Assembly: GCF_010894405.1 (NCBI RefSeq) | Contig: NZ_JAAIYA010000027.1 | Location: forward strand, 58,605 to 122,604 | Reading direction: 5' to 3' | Source of the DNA: Pyxidicoccus caerfyrddinensis | GTDB taxonomy: Bacteria; Myxococcota; Myxococcia; Myxococcales; Myxococcaceae | DNA length: 64,000 bases | Part shown: positions 1-10,200 of the stretch, one piece after another | How positions within the stretch are numbered: the first letter of the stretch is position 1 | Layout: every line of letters begins with the position of its first letter | Translations under genes and position numbers: made by a program | Notes under the pieces: model-generated | Seen by the model: only the letters and a program-made list of their open reading frames with translations | Database searches by the model: none | What the model was told of the DNA's origin: nothing

Positions 1-1575
1 GCGGGACGCGAGGGCTACGTCGCGCCGCGCGCGGGCCTGGAGGAGGTGGTGGCGAACATCTGGGCGCCGCTGCTCGGAGTGCGGCGCGTGGGCGCGCACG
101 ACAACTTCTTCGAGCTGGGTGGCCACTCGCTGCTGGCCACGCAGGTGGTGTCACGCTTGCGCGAGGTGCTCCAGCGCGAGCTGCCGGTGCGCGTGCTCTT
201 CGAGGCGCCTACCGTCGCGGAGCTGGCGCGCCGCATCGAGTCCGCTCGCGACGACGCGGGGCCTCCGCCGCCACCCCTCGTTCCGGTGTCTCGCGACGCC
301 GCGCTACCCCTGTCCTTCGCGCAGCAGCGGCTGTGGTTCCTCGCGCGACTGGACGCTGGGGGCTTCTCGTACAACGTCCCCTTCTTCCTGCGGCTGAAGG
401 GGCAACTGGACGTCACCTCTCTGGAGCGTGCACTGACGGACCTCGTGCAGCGTCACGAGGCGCTGAGGACGACGTTCATCGAGGTGAACGGCGAGCCCGT
501 GCAGCGCATCTCTCCTCGCGCCGAGCTGCCCTTCACAGTGGAGTCCCTGGAGGGTGCGTCGGACGCGGCCATCCGCCAGCGTGCGGAGGCGGAGGTGCGC
601 CTCCCGTTCGACCTGGAGCACGGGCCACTCGTGCGGGCCACGGTGCTGCGTGTCTCCTCGGAAGAGCACGTGCTGCTGCTCGTCATGCACCACATCGTCT
701 GCGACTTCTGGTCGTCGGACGTGCTCGCGCGGGAGCTGAAGGCGCTCTACGCGGCGCACGTGCGCGGTGAGGAGACCACGCTCCCCGCGCTGCCGGTGCA
801 GTACGCGGACTTCGCGCACTGGCAGCGAGACTGGCTGCGGGGCGACGTGCTGGAGGCCCAGCGTGCCTGGTGGAAGGAACAGCTCTCGGGCGCTCCGCCT
901 GTGCTGGAGCTGCCCACCGACAAGCCGCGTCCTCCGGTACAGACCTTCCGCGGGGCCCAGTTCCACCAGCGCCTTCCCGCCGAGCTGCCCGGCGCCGTCC
1001 AGGAGTTGAGCCGCGAGGCGGGCGTCACGCCCTTCATGCTCCTCATGGCGGGCTTCCACGCGCTCCTGGCGCGCCATAGCGGTCAGCCCGACATCGTCGT
1101 GGGCACGCCCATCGCCGGCCGCAACCGCCGCGAGGTGGAGAGCCTCATCGGCTTCTTCACCAACACCCTGGCCATCCGCGTGAAGGCTTCCGGCGACGCC
1201 AGCTTCCGCGAGCTGCTGGGCCGCGTGCGAGAGGCGAGCCTCGGCGCCTACGCGCACCAGGACATGCCCTTCGAGCAGCTCGTGGACGCGCTCGTGCCCG
1301 TACGCGACGTGAGCCGCACGCCGCTGTTCCAGGTGATGTTCGTCTTCCAGCAGGGCTCCGCCGCGTGGGAGCTGCCCGGCGTGGCCGTGGAGGAATTCGC
1401 CTTCGAGCCGGGCATGGCGAAGTTCGATCTCACCCTCTTCGTCCGCGAGACGCCAGCCGGGTGGACGAGCCTCTGGGAGTACAACACCGACCTCTTCGAC
1501 GAGGCGACGGTGGCGCGCATGGCAGGGCACTACACGCGCCTGCTGGAAGGCGTCCTCGCGCGGCCGGAGCGGAAG
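1..1575 (+). repeat. Long direct repeat, copy 1 (carrier + condensation DNA)
   Basis: Matches 10486-12060 base for base at a constant offset of 10485, with no indel seen and only scattered, mostly silent differences. Identity falls abruptly after about 1575, in the linker before the adenylation domain. This is the signature of recent module duplication or gene conversion between two NRPS genes. It is also a possible site of homologous recombination or misassembly. Confidence 0.9.
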
Positions 1576-4233
1576 CTCTCCACCGTGCCCCTGCTGGCGG
1601 AGGCCGAGCAGCAACCGCTCGTCGACTGGGCGGGCTCGACGGTGCCCTACCCGTTCGTGCCCACGGTGCACTCATTCTTCGAGGCCACCGCCGCGCGCAC
1701 GCCCGACGCCATCGCCGTCCGCTTCGGCGACGCGCACCTGACGTACGGCGAGCTGAACCGCCGCGCCAACCAGCTCGCGCACCACCTGCGCTCGCGGGGC
1801 GTGGGGACGGACACACTGGTGGGCGTCTGCGTCCAGCGCTCGCTCGACCTGCCCGTGGCGGTGCTGGGCACGTTGAAGGCCGGCGGCGCCTACGTCCCGC
1901 TGGACCCCGCCTACCCCGCAGAGCGCCTGGCCCTGATGCTTCGGACCTCCGGCGCGAAGCTGCTCATCACCCAGCACGCCCTGCGCGACGCGCTTCCCTC
2001 CGGACAGGCCACCCCTCTGCTTCTCGACCTGGAGGGGGAGACTCTCGCCCGTGAGCGCGACACGAACCCGGCGCCCACCGCGGGGCCGGAGTCGCTCACG
2101 TACGTCATCTTCACCTCGGGCTCCACGGGACTGCCCAAGGGCGTGGCGCTGCACCATGGCGCCCTGGTCAACCTGCTGCACTGGCAGCTGCGCGACTCGG
2201 TGGCACCGGGTGGCCGGACGCTCCAGTTCTCGGCGCTGAGCTTCGACGTGTCCTTCCAGGAGATGTTCTCCACCTGGGCCGCGGGCGGGGAACTGGTGCT
2301 GCTCACGGAGGAGGTCCGCCGGGATGCACACGCACTGCTGGGGTTGCTGGAGCGTGGCGGAATCGAGCGGCTCTTCCTGCCCTTCGTTGCGCTGCAAGGG
2401 CTGGCGGAGGTCGCGGACCGGGAGGGGCTGGTGCCCTCGCGGCTGAAGGAAATCATGGTGGCGGGCGAGCAACTCCGGATGACGCCGGCCCTGCGGCGCT
2501 TGATGCAGCGGCTGGGCGGCGTGCTGCACAACCACTACGGCCCGTCCGAGGCCCACGCCGTCACGTCCCTCACGCTGAAGGGAGACCCGGAGACGTGGCC
2601 GGACCTGCCGTCCATCGGGTGGCCGCTGAGCAACACCCGCATCTACCTGCTGGATGAGCACCTGCGGCCCGTACCCATGGGCGTGTCGGGCGAGCTGTAC
2701 GTCGGCGGCGTCCAGGTGGGCCGCGGCTACCTCGGCCGGCCCGAGCTCACGGCGGAGCGCTTCCTGCCGGACCCGTTCAGCACGGAGCCCGGAGCGCGGC
2801 TGTACCGGACAGGTGACCAGGCCCGTCACCGCGCGGAAGGCGAGCTGGAGTTCCTCGGGCGCGGCGACTCGCAGGTGAAGGTGCGTGGCTTCCGCATCGA
2901 GCTGGGCGAAATCGAGGCGGCGCTGGCGAAGCATCCCGCCGTGCGCGACTGCATCGTCGACGCGCGGGATGACGGCACCGGCCAGAAGCGACTGCTGGCG
3001 TGGTTCATCGCCACCGAGGGCCAGCGCCCCGAGGCCAGCGTACTGCGTGCCTTCCTCAAGGAACGGCTGCCCGAGTACATGGTGCCCGGCCTCTGGGTGC
3101 CGCTGGACGCCTTCCCGCTGACGCCCAGTGGCAAGGTGGACCGCAAGGCACTGCCGGTGCCGGAGGGAAGCCGCGAGGCGTCCCGCGCCTTCATCGGCCC
3201 GCGCACACCGCTGGAGCTGCGGCTCGTGCGCATCTGGGAGGAAGTGCTCGGCGTGCAGCCGGTGGGCGTGCGCGACAACTTCTTCGAGCTGGGCGGGCAC
3301 TCGCTGCTGACGCTGCGCCTCCAGTCCGCCATCCGGGCGAAGCTGGGGCGGCCGCTGCCGGTGACGGCGCTGTTCCAGAACCCGACGGTGGAGCACCTGG
3401 CGAAGCTGCTGCACGAGGACGCGGGGCCCTGGTCCCCGCTGGTGGAGCTGCAGGCCGGAGACGGCCGGCGTCCCTTCTTCTGCGTCCACCCGGTGGGCGG
3501 CAGCGTGCTGCCGTACGCGGAGCTGGCAAGGCGGTTGGGCCCGGAGCAGCCCTTCTACGGGCTCCAGGCACGCGGGCTCGACGGGGACGAGGTGCTGCCG
3601 GAGTCCATCCCCGCCATGGCCGCGCTGTACGTGACGGCCGTACGCGCCGTGCAGCCCCACGGGCCCTATCTGCTCGGCGGTTGGTCCATGGGCGGCGCCA
3701 TCGCCTTCGAGATGGCGTGCCAGCTCCGACGCGAGGGCGAGGAGGTGGCGCTGCTCGCGCTCCTCGACACCTCGGCGGACCTCCGCGGTGAAGGCCCCAA
3801 GGCTTCGGAGCTGCCGGAGTCGGCGCTGCGGGAGTTGTTCTTCGAGGACCTGCTGCGCGCGGCGGGACAGCCCATGCCCGCGCTGGAGGGGAAGTCGCCC
3901 GAGGAGAGACTCCGGACCCTGGAGGACGCAAGCCAGGCCTTCCCGTACCCGGCGCTGCGCCGCGTCTTCGAGGGCAACCTCCGCGCGGCGTGGGCCTACG
4001 AGCCGCCGCCGTACGAGGGGCCCGTCACCCTCTTCGTGGCCCGCGAGTCACGCTGGGACCACGGCTGGACGTCGCGAACCCCGGGGGGACTCGCAGTGCA
4101 CGAGGTGCCCGGGGACCACTACTCCATGTTGACGCGGCCCCTGGTGGAGACGCTGGCGGCCGGGCTCAAGGAACGCCTGGAAGAAGCACGGGCCGCCATC
4201 GAGCACGGTGGCAAGGTGGGACGTGTGGGCTGA
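1..4233 (+). CDS. Nonribosomal peptide synthetase, 5' truncated: T-C-A-T-TE
   Basis: Reading is open from the first base, so the gene starts before the window; 1410 residues are visible. Order: carrier domain with phosphopantetheine Ser in GGHSLL (about residue 43), condensation domain (92-530), adenylation domain (550-1045, with IFTSGSTG and YRTGD cores), second carrier domain (Ser about 1101), and a type I thioesterase (1150-1390) with nucleophile Ser in GWSMGG (about 1229) and a C-terminal GDHYSM histidine. The TE makes this the last module of its line, releasing product by hydrolysis or cyclisation. The adenylation pocket reads by eye as DVQFMAHAV(K), close to proline-type codes I recall; this is inference. 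Oddity: the condensation motif is HHIVCDF, with Phe where HHxxxDG has Gly. Carrier plus condensation are almost the same DNA as a module of the next gene. It lies 66 bp upstream of the next NRPS. Confidence 0.95.
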   Translation, partial: AGREGYVAPRAGLEEVVANIWAPLLGVRRVGAHDNFFELGGHSLLATQVVSRLREVLQRELPVRVLFEAPTVAELARRIESARDDAGPPPPPLVPVSRDAALPLSFAQQRLWFLARLDAGGFSYNVPFFLRLKGQLDVTSLERALTDLVQRHEALRTTFIEVNGEPVQRISPRAELPFTVESLEGASDAAIRQRAEAEVRLPFDLEHGPLVRATVLRVSSEEHVLLLVMHHIVCDFWSSDVLARELKALYAAHVRGEETTLPALPVQYADFAHWQRDWLRGDVLEAQRAWWKEQLSGAPPVLELPTDKPRPPVQTFRGAQFHQRLPAELPGAVQELSREAGVTPFMLLMAGFHALLARHSGQPDIVVGTPIAGRNRREVESLIGFFTNTLAIRVKASGDASFRELLGRVREASLGAYAHQDMPFEQLVDALVPVRDVSRTPLFQVMFVFQQGSAAWELPGVAVEEFAFEPGMAKFDLTLFVRETPAGWTSLWEYNTDLFDEATVARMAGHYTRLLEGVLARPERKLSTVPLLAEAEQQPLVDWAGSTVPYPFVPTVHSFFEATAARTPDAIAVRFGDAHLTYGELNRRANQLAHHLRSRGVGTDTLVGVCVQRSLDLPVAVLGTLKAGGAYVPLDPAYPAERLALMLRTSGAKLLITQHALRDALPSGQATPLLLDLEGETLARERDTNPAPTAGPESLTYVIFTSGSTGLPKGVALHHGALVNLLHWQLRDSVAPGGRTLQFSALSFDVSFQEMFSTWAAGGELVLLTEEVRRDAHALLGLLERGGIERLFLPFVALQGLAEVADREGLVPSRLKEIMVAGEQLRMTPALRRLMQRLGGVLHNHYGPSEAHAVTSLTLKGDPETWPDLPSIGWPLSNTRIYLLDEHLRPVPMGVSGELYVGGVQVGRGYLGRPELTAERFLPDPFSTEPGARLYRTGDQARHRAEGELEFLGRGDSQVKVRGFRIELGEIEAALAKHPAVRDCIVDARDDGTGQKRLLAWFIATEGQRPEASVLRAFLKERLPEYMVPGLWVPLDAFPLTPSGKVDRKALPVPEGSREASRAFIGPRTPLELRLVRIWEEVLGVQPVGVRDNFFELGGHSLLTLRLQSAIRAKLGRPLPVTALFQNPTVEHLAKLLHEDAGPWSPLVELQAGDGRRPFFCVHPVGGSVLPYAELARRLGPEQPFYGLQARGLDGDEVLPESIPAMAALYVTAVRAVQPHGPYLLGGWSMGGAIAFEMACQLRREGEEVALLALLDTSADLRGEGPKASELPESALRELFFEDLLRAAGQPMPALEGKSPEERLRTLEDASQAFPYPALRRVFEGNLRAAWAYEPPPYEGPVTLFVARESRWDHGWTSRTPGGLAVHEVPGDHYSMLTRPLVETLAAGLKERLEEARAAIEHGGKVGRVG

Positions 4234-4299
4234 AGGGACTCCAGCGGAAAGCGAGCAAGGCGGTTCCTTCGGGCCATTTGGTAGATTCTTGATTTCCAA

Positions 4300-7200
4300 A
4301 TGCCCGAGAACACACACCCAGCGTCGCAGGACGTGAAGGATGACCGGCAGTCCGTCGCGAGCACGGCGCGAGCCCGCCGGCCCCCACCGCTCGTCCCGGC
4401 ATCGACGCAGGGCGAAGCGCCGCTGTCCCTGGCCCAGCAGCGCATGTGGTTCCTCGCGCGGCTCGATGCGGGAGGCCATGCGTACAACGCGCCGTTCTTC
4501 GCGCGGCTGAAGGGCCCGCTCGACGTGGACGTGCTCCGGCGCGCCCTGGCGGAAGTGGTCCGGCGGCACGACGCGCTGCGCACCACCTTCGCGGAGGTGC
4601 AGGGCCATCCCGTGCAGCGCGTCGCGCCGGAGCTGGAGGTGGCGCTGCCGGTGGAGGACCTGGAGTCGCTGGCCGGGGACGCGCGCGATGCGGCGGTCCG
4701 CCAGCGCGCCGACGACGAGGCGCGGCGCCCCTTCGACCTGGAGCGTGGGCCGCTGCTGCGGGCGCGGCTGCTGCGCGTGTCTCGCGACGAGCACGTGCTG
4801 CTCGTCGTGATGCACCACATCGTCTGCGACGGCTGGTCCTTCAGCGTGCTGGAGCGCGAGCTGACGGAGCTGTACCGGGCGCTCTCCACCGGCGCGCCCC
4901 CTGCCCTGCCGGAGCTGCCGGTGCGTTACGCGGACTACGCCATCTGGCAGCGGGACTGGCTGACGGATGAGGCCCTCGCGCCGGCCGTGGCCTGGTGGAA
5001 GGAGCAGCTCGCCGGTGCGCCGCCCGCGCTCGAGCTGCCCACCGACAGGCCCCGGCCGCCGGTGAAGTCCTTCCGGGGCGCGGTCCTCCCGGTGCCGCTG
5101 TCCGCCGAGCTCTCCCAGCAGGTGCGCGCGCTGGGCCGCCGCGAGGGCGTCACCCTCTTCATGACGCTGTTGACGGGCTTTCATGTCCTGCTCGCGCGCT
5201 ACAGCGGGCAGTGGGACACCGTCGTGGGCTCGCCCAGCTCCGGGCGGAGCCCGCGCGCGGTGGAAGGGCTCGTCGGCCTCTTCACCACCACGCTGCCGCT
5301 GCGGGTGGCGTCGTCCGGCGCGTGGACCTTTCGCGAGCTGCTGCGCCGGGTGCGGCAGCTGTGCCTGGGGGCCTATGCCCATCCGGAAGCGCCGCTGGAG
5401 CTGCTCGTGGACGGCACCGGCGCGGCGAGAGACGCGAGCCGCACGCCGCTGTTCCAGGTCTCCTTCGTCCTCCAGGGCGCGCCCTGCGCGGAGCTGCGGC
5501 TGCCGGGTGTGACTGCCGAGGAGCCTGGCTTCGAGCCCGGCGTGTCGAAGTTCGACCTGACGCTCTTCGTGCGCGACACGGAGCAGGGGCTGGTGGGCCT
5601 GTGGGAGTACGACACCGCCCTCTTCGACGAAGCCACCATCGCCCGCATGGCGGCGCACTTCGCGAGGCTGCTGGAGGCGGCGGTGGCGCGGCCGGAGCTG
5701 CGCCTCGCGGAGCTGCCGCTGCTCTCCGAGGACGAGCGCCACCAGCTGCGGGTCGAGTGGAACGACACGCGGACGGAGTATCCGCGTGAGGCGAGCATCA
5801 CCGCCCTCTTCGAGGCGCAGGTGGCGCGCACCCCGGACGCCGTGGCGGTGGAGTCCGAGGATGCGCGGCTGACGTACGCCGAGCTGAACGGGCGGGCCAA
5901 CCAGCTCGCCCGGCAGCTGCGGCGTCGCGGCGTGTTGGCCGGTACTCGCGTCGGACTGTGCGCGGGACGTTCGCTGGAGCTGGTGGTGGCCACGCTCGCC
6001 ATCCTCAAGGCAGGTGGCGCGTACGTGCCGCTCGACAGCGCCTACCCCGGCGAGCGTCTGGCCTTCATGGTGGAGGACTCGGGCCTCCAGGTGCTGCTGG
6101 TGCAGCCCGCGCTCCTCTCCCGTCTTCCCCCGGACCTTCGCGTGGACGTCGTGCCCCTGGAGCCCGTGAAGGCGTCCAGCGTGGAGGAGCGTGACGAGGA
6201 TATGGACGGCGAGCCGATGCCCGCCGACGGGCTCGCGTACGTCATGTACACGTCGGGCTCGACGGGACGGCCCAAGGCCGTGGGCATTCCGCACCGGGGC
6301 GTGGTGCGCCTGGTGAAGGGCTCGCGCTTCGTGGAGCTGTCGCCGCGCGAAGTCCTCCTGCAGCTCGCCCCCATCTCCTTCGACGCCTCCACCTTCGAGC
6401 TGTGGGGCGCACTGCTCAACGGCGCGAAGCTGGTGCTCTTCCCCGAGCACGCGCCCTCGCTGGAGGAGCTGGGCCGCGCGCTGGTGCGGCACGGCGTCAC
6501 CACGCTGTGGCTCACGGCCGCGCTCTTCGAGCAGATGATGGCCTCGCAGCCGGAGGCCCTGTCGGGCGTGCGGCAGGTGCTGGCCGGCGGCGACGTGCTT
6601 TCCCCCACCGCCGTGCGGGCGCGGCTCTCCCAGGGTGGGTTGCTCGTCAACGGGTACGGCCCCACGGAGAACACCACCTTCACCTGCTGCAACCCGATGA
6701 CGGAGCCGCGGCAGGTGGGTCCCACGGTGTCCATCGGCCGGCCCATCGCCAACACGCAGGTGTACCTGCTGGACACGGCACTGCAGCTGGTGCCCGTGGG
6801 CGTCTGGGGCGAGCTGTACACGGGCGGGGACGGGCTGGCGTGGGGCTACCTCGGCCGCCCGGAGCTGACGGCGGAGCGCTTCATTCCGCACCCTTTCAGT
6901 GCGCAGCCCGGGGCCCGGCTCTACCGCACCGGAGACAGGGCGCGGTGGCTGCCGGACGGGCGCCTCGAATTCTCGGGCCGGCTGGACGGACAGGTGAAGC
7001 TGCGCGGCTTCCGCATCGAGCCCGGCGAGGTGGAGTCCGTCCTGCTGCGCCACCCCGGTGTGCGCGAAGCGGTGGTGGTGGCGCGCGAGGACGGGCCCGG
7101 CGGCAAGCGGCTCGTCGCGTACTTCGTCCCCCATGGCGAGGCGCCCGCGATGGCGGAGCTGCGCGCGCATGCGCAGGCAAAGCTGCCCGAGTACATGGTG

Positions 7201-10200
7201 CCCTCGGCCTTCGTAGCGCTGCCGGCGCTGCCCCTCACTCCCAATGGCAAGGTGGACCGCAAGGCCCTGCCCGTCCCGGACCTCGACGAGAGCGCCAGGG
7301 AGCATGTGCCGCCCCGCACCGCGATGGAGCAGTGGGTGGCCGAGAGCTGGGCGCTCGTGCTGGGCCAGTCCCGCGTGGGGGCGCATGACAACTTCTTCGA
7401 GCTCGGCGGCCACTCGCTGCTCGCCACCCAGGTGGTGTCGCGCCTGCGCGCGGTGCTCGGCGTGGAGCTGCCCGTGCGCGCGCTGTTCGAGGCGCCCACC
7501 GTCGCGAAGCTCGCCGAGCGGCTCCAGTCCCTGGGCGAGGACGCGCGGGAATGGCGGCCACCCCCGCTGGTGCCCGCACCGAGGATAGGCTCCCTGCCGC
7601 TGTCCTTCGGCCAGCAGCGCCTGTGGTTCATCGAGCAGCTCACCCCCGGCGCCTTCACCTACAACGTGCCCTTCTTCGCGCGGCTCACCGGGCGGCTCGA
7701 CGTGGCCGTGCTGGAGCGAGGCCTGCGCGCCATCGTCCAGCGCCACGAGGCGCTCAGGACCACCTTCGCGGAGGTGGACGGCCAGCCTGTGCAGTGCATC
7801 GCACCGGAGCCTGTGTTGCGGCTGTTGGTGGAAGACGTGGCGGAGCTGACTGACGACACGCGACAGGCCACGCTCGCGAAGCGGGCCCAGGAGGAGGCCC
7901 AGCGCCCCTTCGACCTGCGGACCGGCCCGCTCGTCCGGGCGAAGCTGCTGCGCCTCGCGGTGGACGAGCACGTGCTGCTCGTCGTGATGCACCACATCGT
8001 CTGCGACGGCTGGTCGGTAGGAGTGCTGGTGCGGGAGCTGGAGGCCCACTACCGGGCCTTCTCTCGCGACATGGCGCCCTCGCTTCCGGCACTGCCGGTG
8101 CAGGCCGCGGACCATGCGTGCTGGCAACGGGAATGGCTGCGGGGTGAGGTGCTGGAGGCGCAGCTGGGCTACTGGCGCGAGCAGATGGCTGGCGCACCGC
8201 CCGCCCTGGAGCTGCCCACCGACAGGCCCCGTCCCCCAGTGCAGACCAGCCGGGGCGCCATGCTGCGGGTGCCCCTGCCGCCAGGGATGACACAGCGGTT
8301 GCGCGGACTGAGCCAGCAGGAGGGCGTGACGCTCTTCATGGCGCTGCTGGCAGGCTTCCAGGTGCTGCTGTCTCGCTACAGCGGGCAGCCGGACATCGTG
8401 GTGGGCTCGCCCATCGCGGGCCGCACGCAGCGCGAGGTGGAGGGGCTCATCGGCTTCTTCGTCAACACGCTGGCCCTGCGCGTGAATGTCTCCGGCGAGC
8501 TGGGGTTCCGACAGCTGCTGCGCCAGGTGCGCGAGGTGTGCCTGGGGGCCTATGCCCACCAGGACCTGCCCTTCGAGAAGCTGGTGGATGTGCTCCAGCC
8601 GGCGCGCGACCTGAGCCGCGCCCCGGTCTTCCAGGTGATGTTCGCGCAGCAGAACGTGCCCTCGTCCGCGGTGGAGCTGCCCGGAGTTTCCCTGAAGCTG
8701 CTGGACGTCGACCCCGGGGTGGCCAGCTTCGACATCACCCTCTTCGTCCGCGAGACGGCGGAAGGCTGGGTGAGCTTCTGGGAGTACAACACCGACCTCT
8801 TCAACGAGGCGACGGTGGCCCGGATGGCGACGCACTATGTGCGGCTGCTGGAGGGGGCCGTCGCCGACCCGGAGCAACGACTGCCGACGCTGCCGCTGCT
8901 GACGGAGGCGGAGCGACGCCAGACATGGGTGGGGTGGAGCTGGGGCGGAGCGGAGGTGCCAGCGGAGCCGCGTACCCACCGGCTCTTCGAGGCCCAGGTA
9001 GAGCGTGCGCCGGACGCGGTAGCGGTGGTCTCCGAAGGTGCGCAGCTCACCTATCGCGAGCTGAATGCCCGGGCGAATCAGCTCGCGCATCACCTCGTGC
9101 GGCGGGGCGTGCGGACCGGGAGCTTCGTGGGCGTGCTGCTGGAGCGCTCGTGCGAGGCGCTGGTGGCCCTGCTGGGCGTGCTGAAGGCGGGGGCGGCCTA
9201 TCTCCCGCTGGACCCGGAGTACCCGCGCGAGCGCCTGGAGTACATGCTGTCCGACTCGGGCACCCGGCTGCTCGTCACGCGCGCCGAATTGCTGGAGCGG
9301 GTGGGCGCCCTGGACGTCGAGGTGCTCGAAGTAGACGCCGCGCTGGCGAGGGAGTCGGAGGAGAACCCCAGCCAGGCAGTCCCCTCCGAGTCGCTCGCGT
9401 ACCTCATCTACACGTCTGGCTCGACGGGCCGGCCCAAGGCGGTGATGACGCCGCATCGCGCGCTGGTGAGCTATGCGCTGGGCAACGCCTGCATCTATGG
9501 CCTGACGCCCGAGGACCAGGTGCTGCAGTTCTCCACGCTCAGCTTCGACCAGAGCGTGGAGGAGATCTTTCCGGCACTGCTCACCGGAGCCAGGGTGGTG
9601 CTGCGCACCGAGGCGATGCTGGACCCGGCCACCTTCTGCGCGCGGTGCGAAGCATGGGGCATCACCCTGCTCTACCTGCCCACGGCCTTCTGGGGGACGC
9701 TGACGTCCGCGCTCGTCAGTGGCTCGGCACGCCTGCCCGACAGCGTGCGCCTGGTGGCCACGGGTGGCGAGAAGGTGCCCGCCTCGCAAGTGCTCCAGTG
9801 GCGGCGGGCGGCTCCTTCGCGAGTGCGACTGACCAACGAGTACGGCCCCACGGAGACGACAGTCATCAGCGTGTTGGGAGACCTGGACCCGGTGCCCGAG
9901 GCGGAGCTGGGCTGGGGCTCCGTCCCCATCGGTCGGCCGACGCCTGGAGTCCGCGCCTGCGTGCTGGATGGGTATCAGCAGCCGGTGCCCATGGGAGTGC
10001 CGGGTGAGCTGTACCTCGGCGGTGACGTCCTCGCGCACGGCTACCTGGGCCGGCCGGACCTCACGGCCGAGCGCTTCGTGCCGGCCCCCTTCAGCACCGA
10101 GCCGGGCGCGCGGCTGTACCGCACGGGAGACCTGGTGCGGCAGCGCCCGGATGGAAATCTGGAGTACGTGGGCCGCGCCGATGACCAGGTGAAGCTGCGC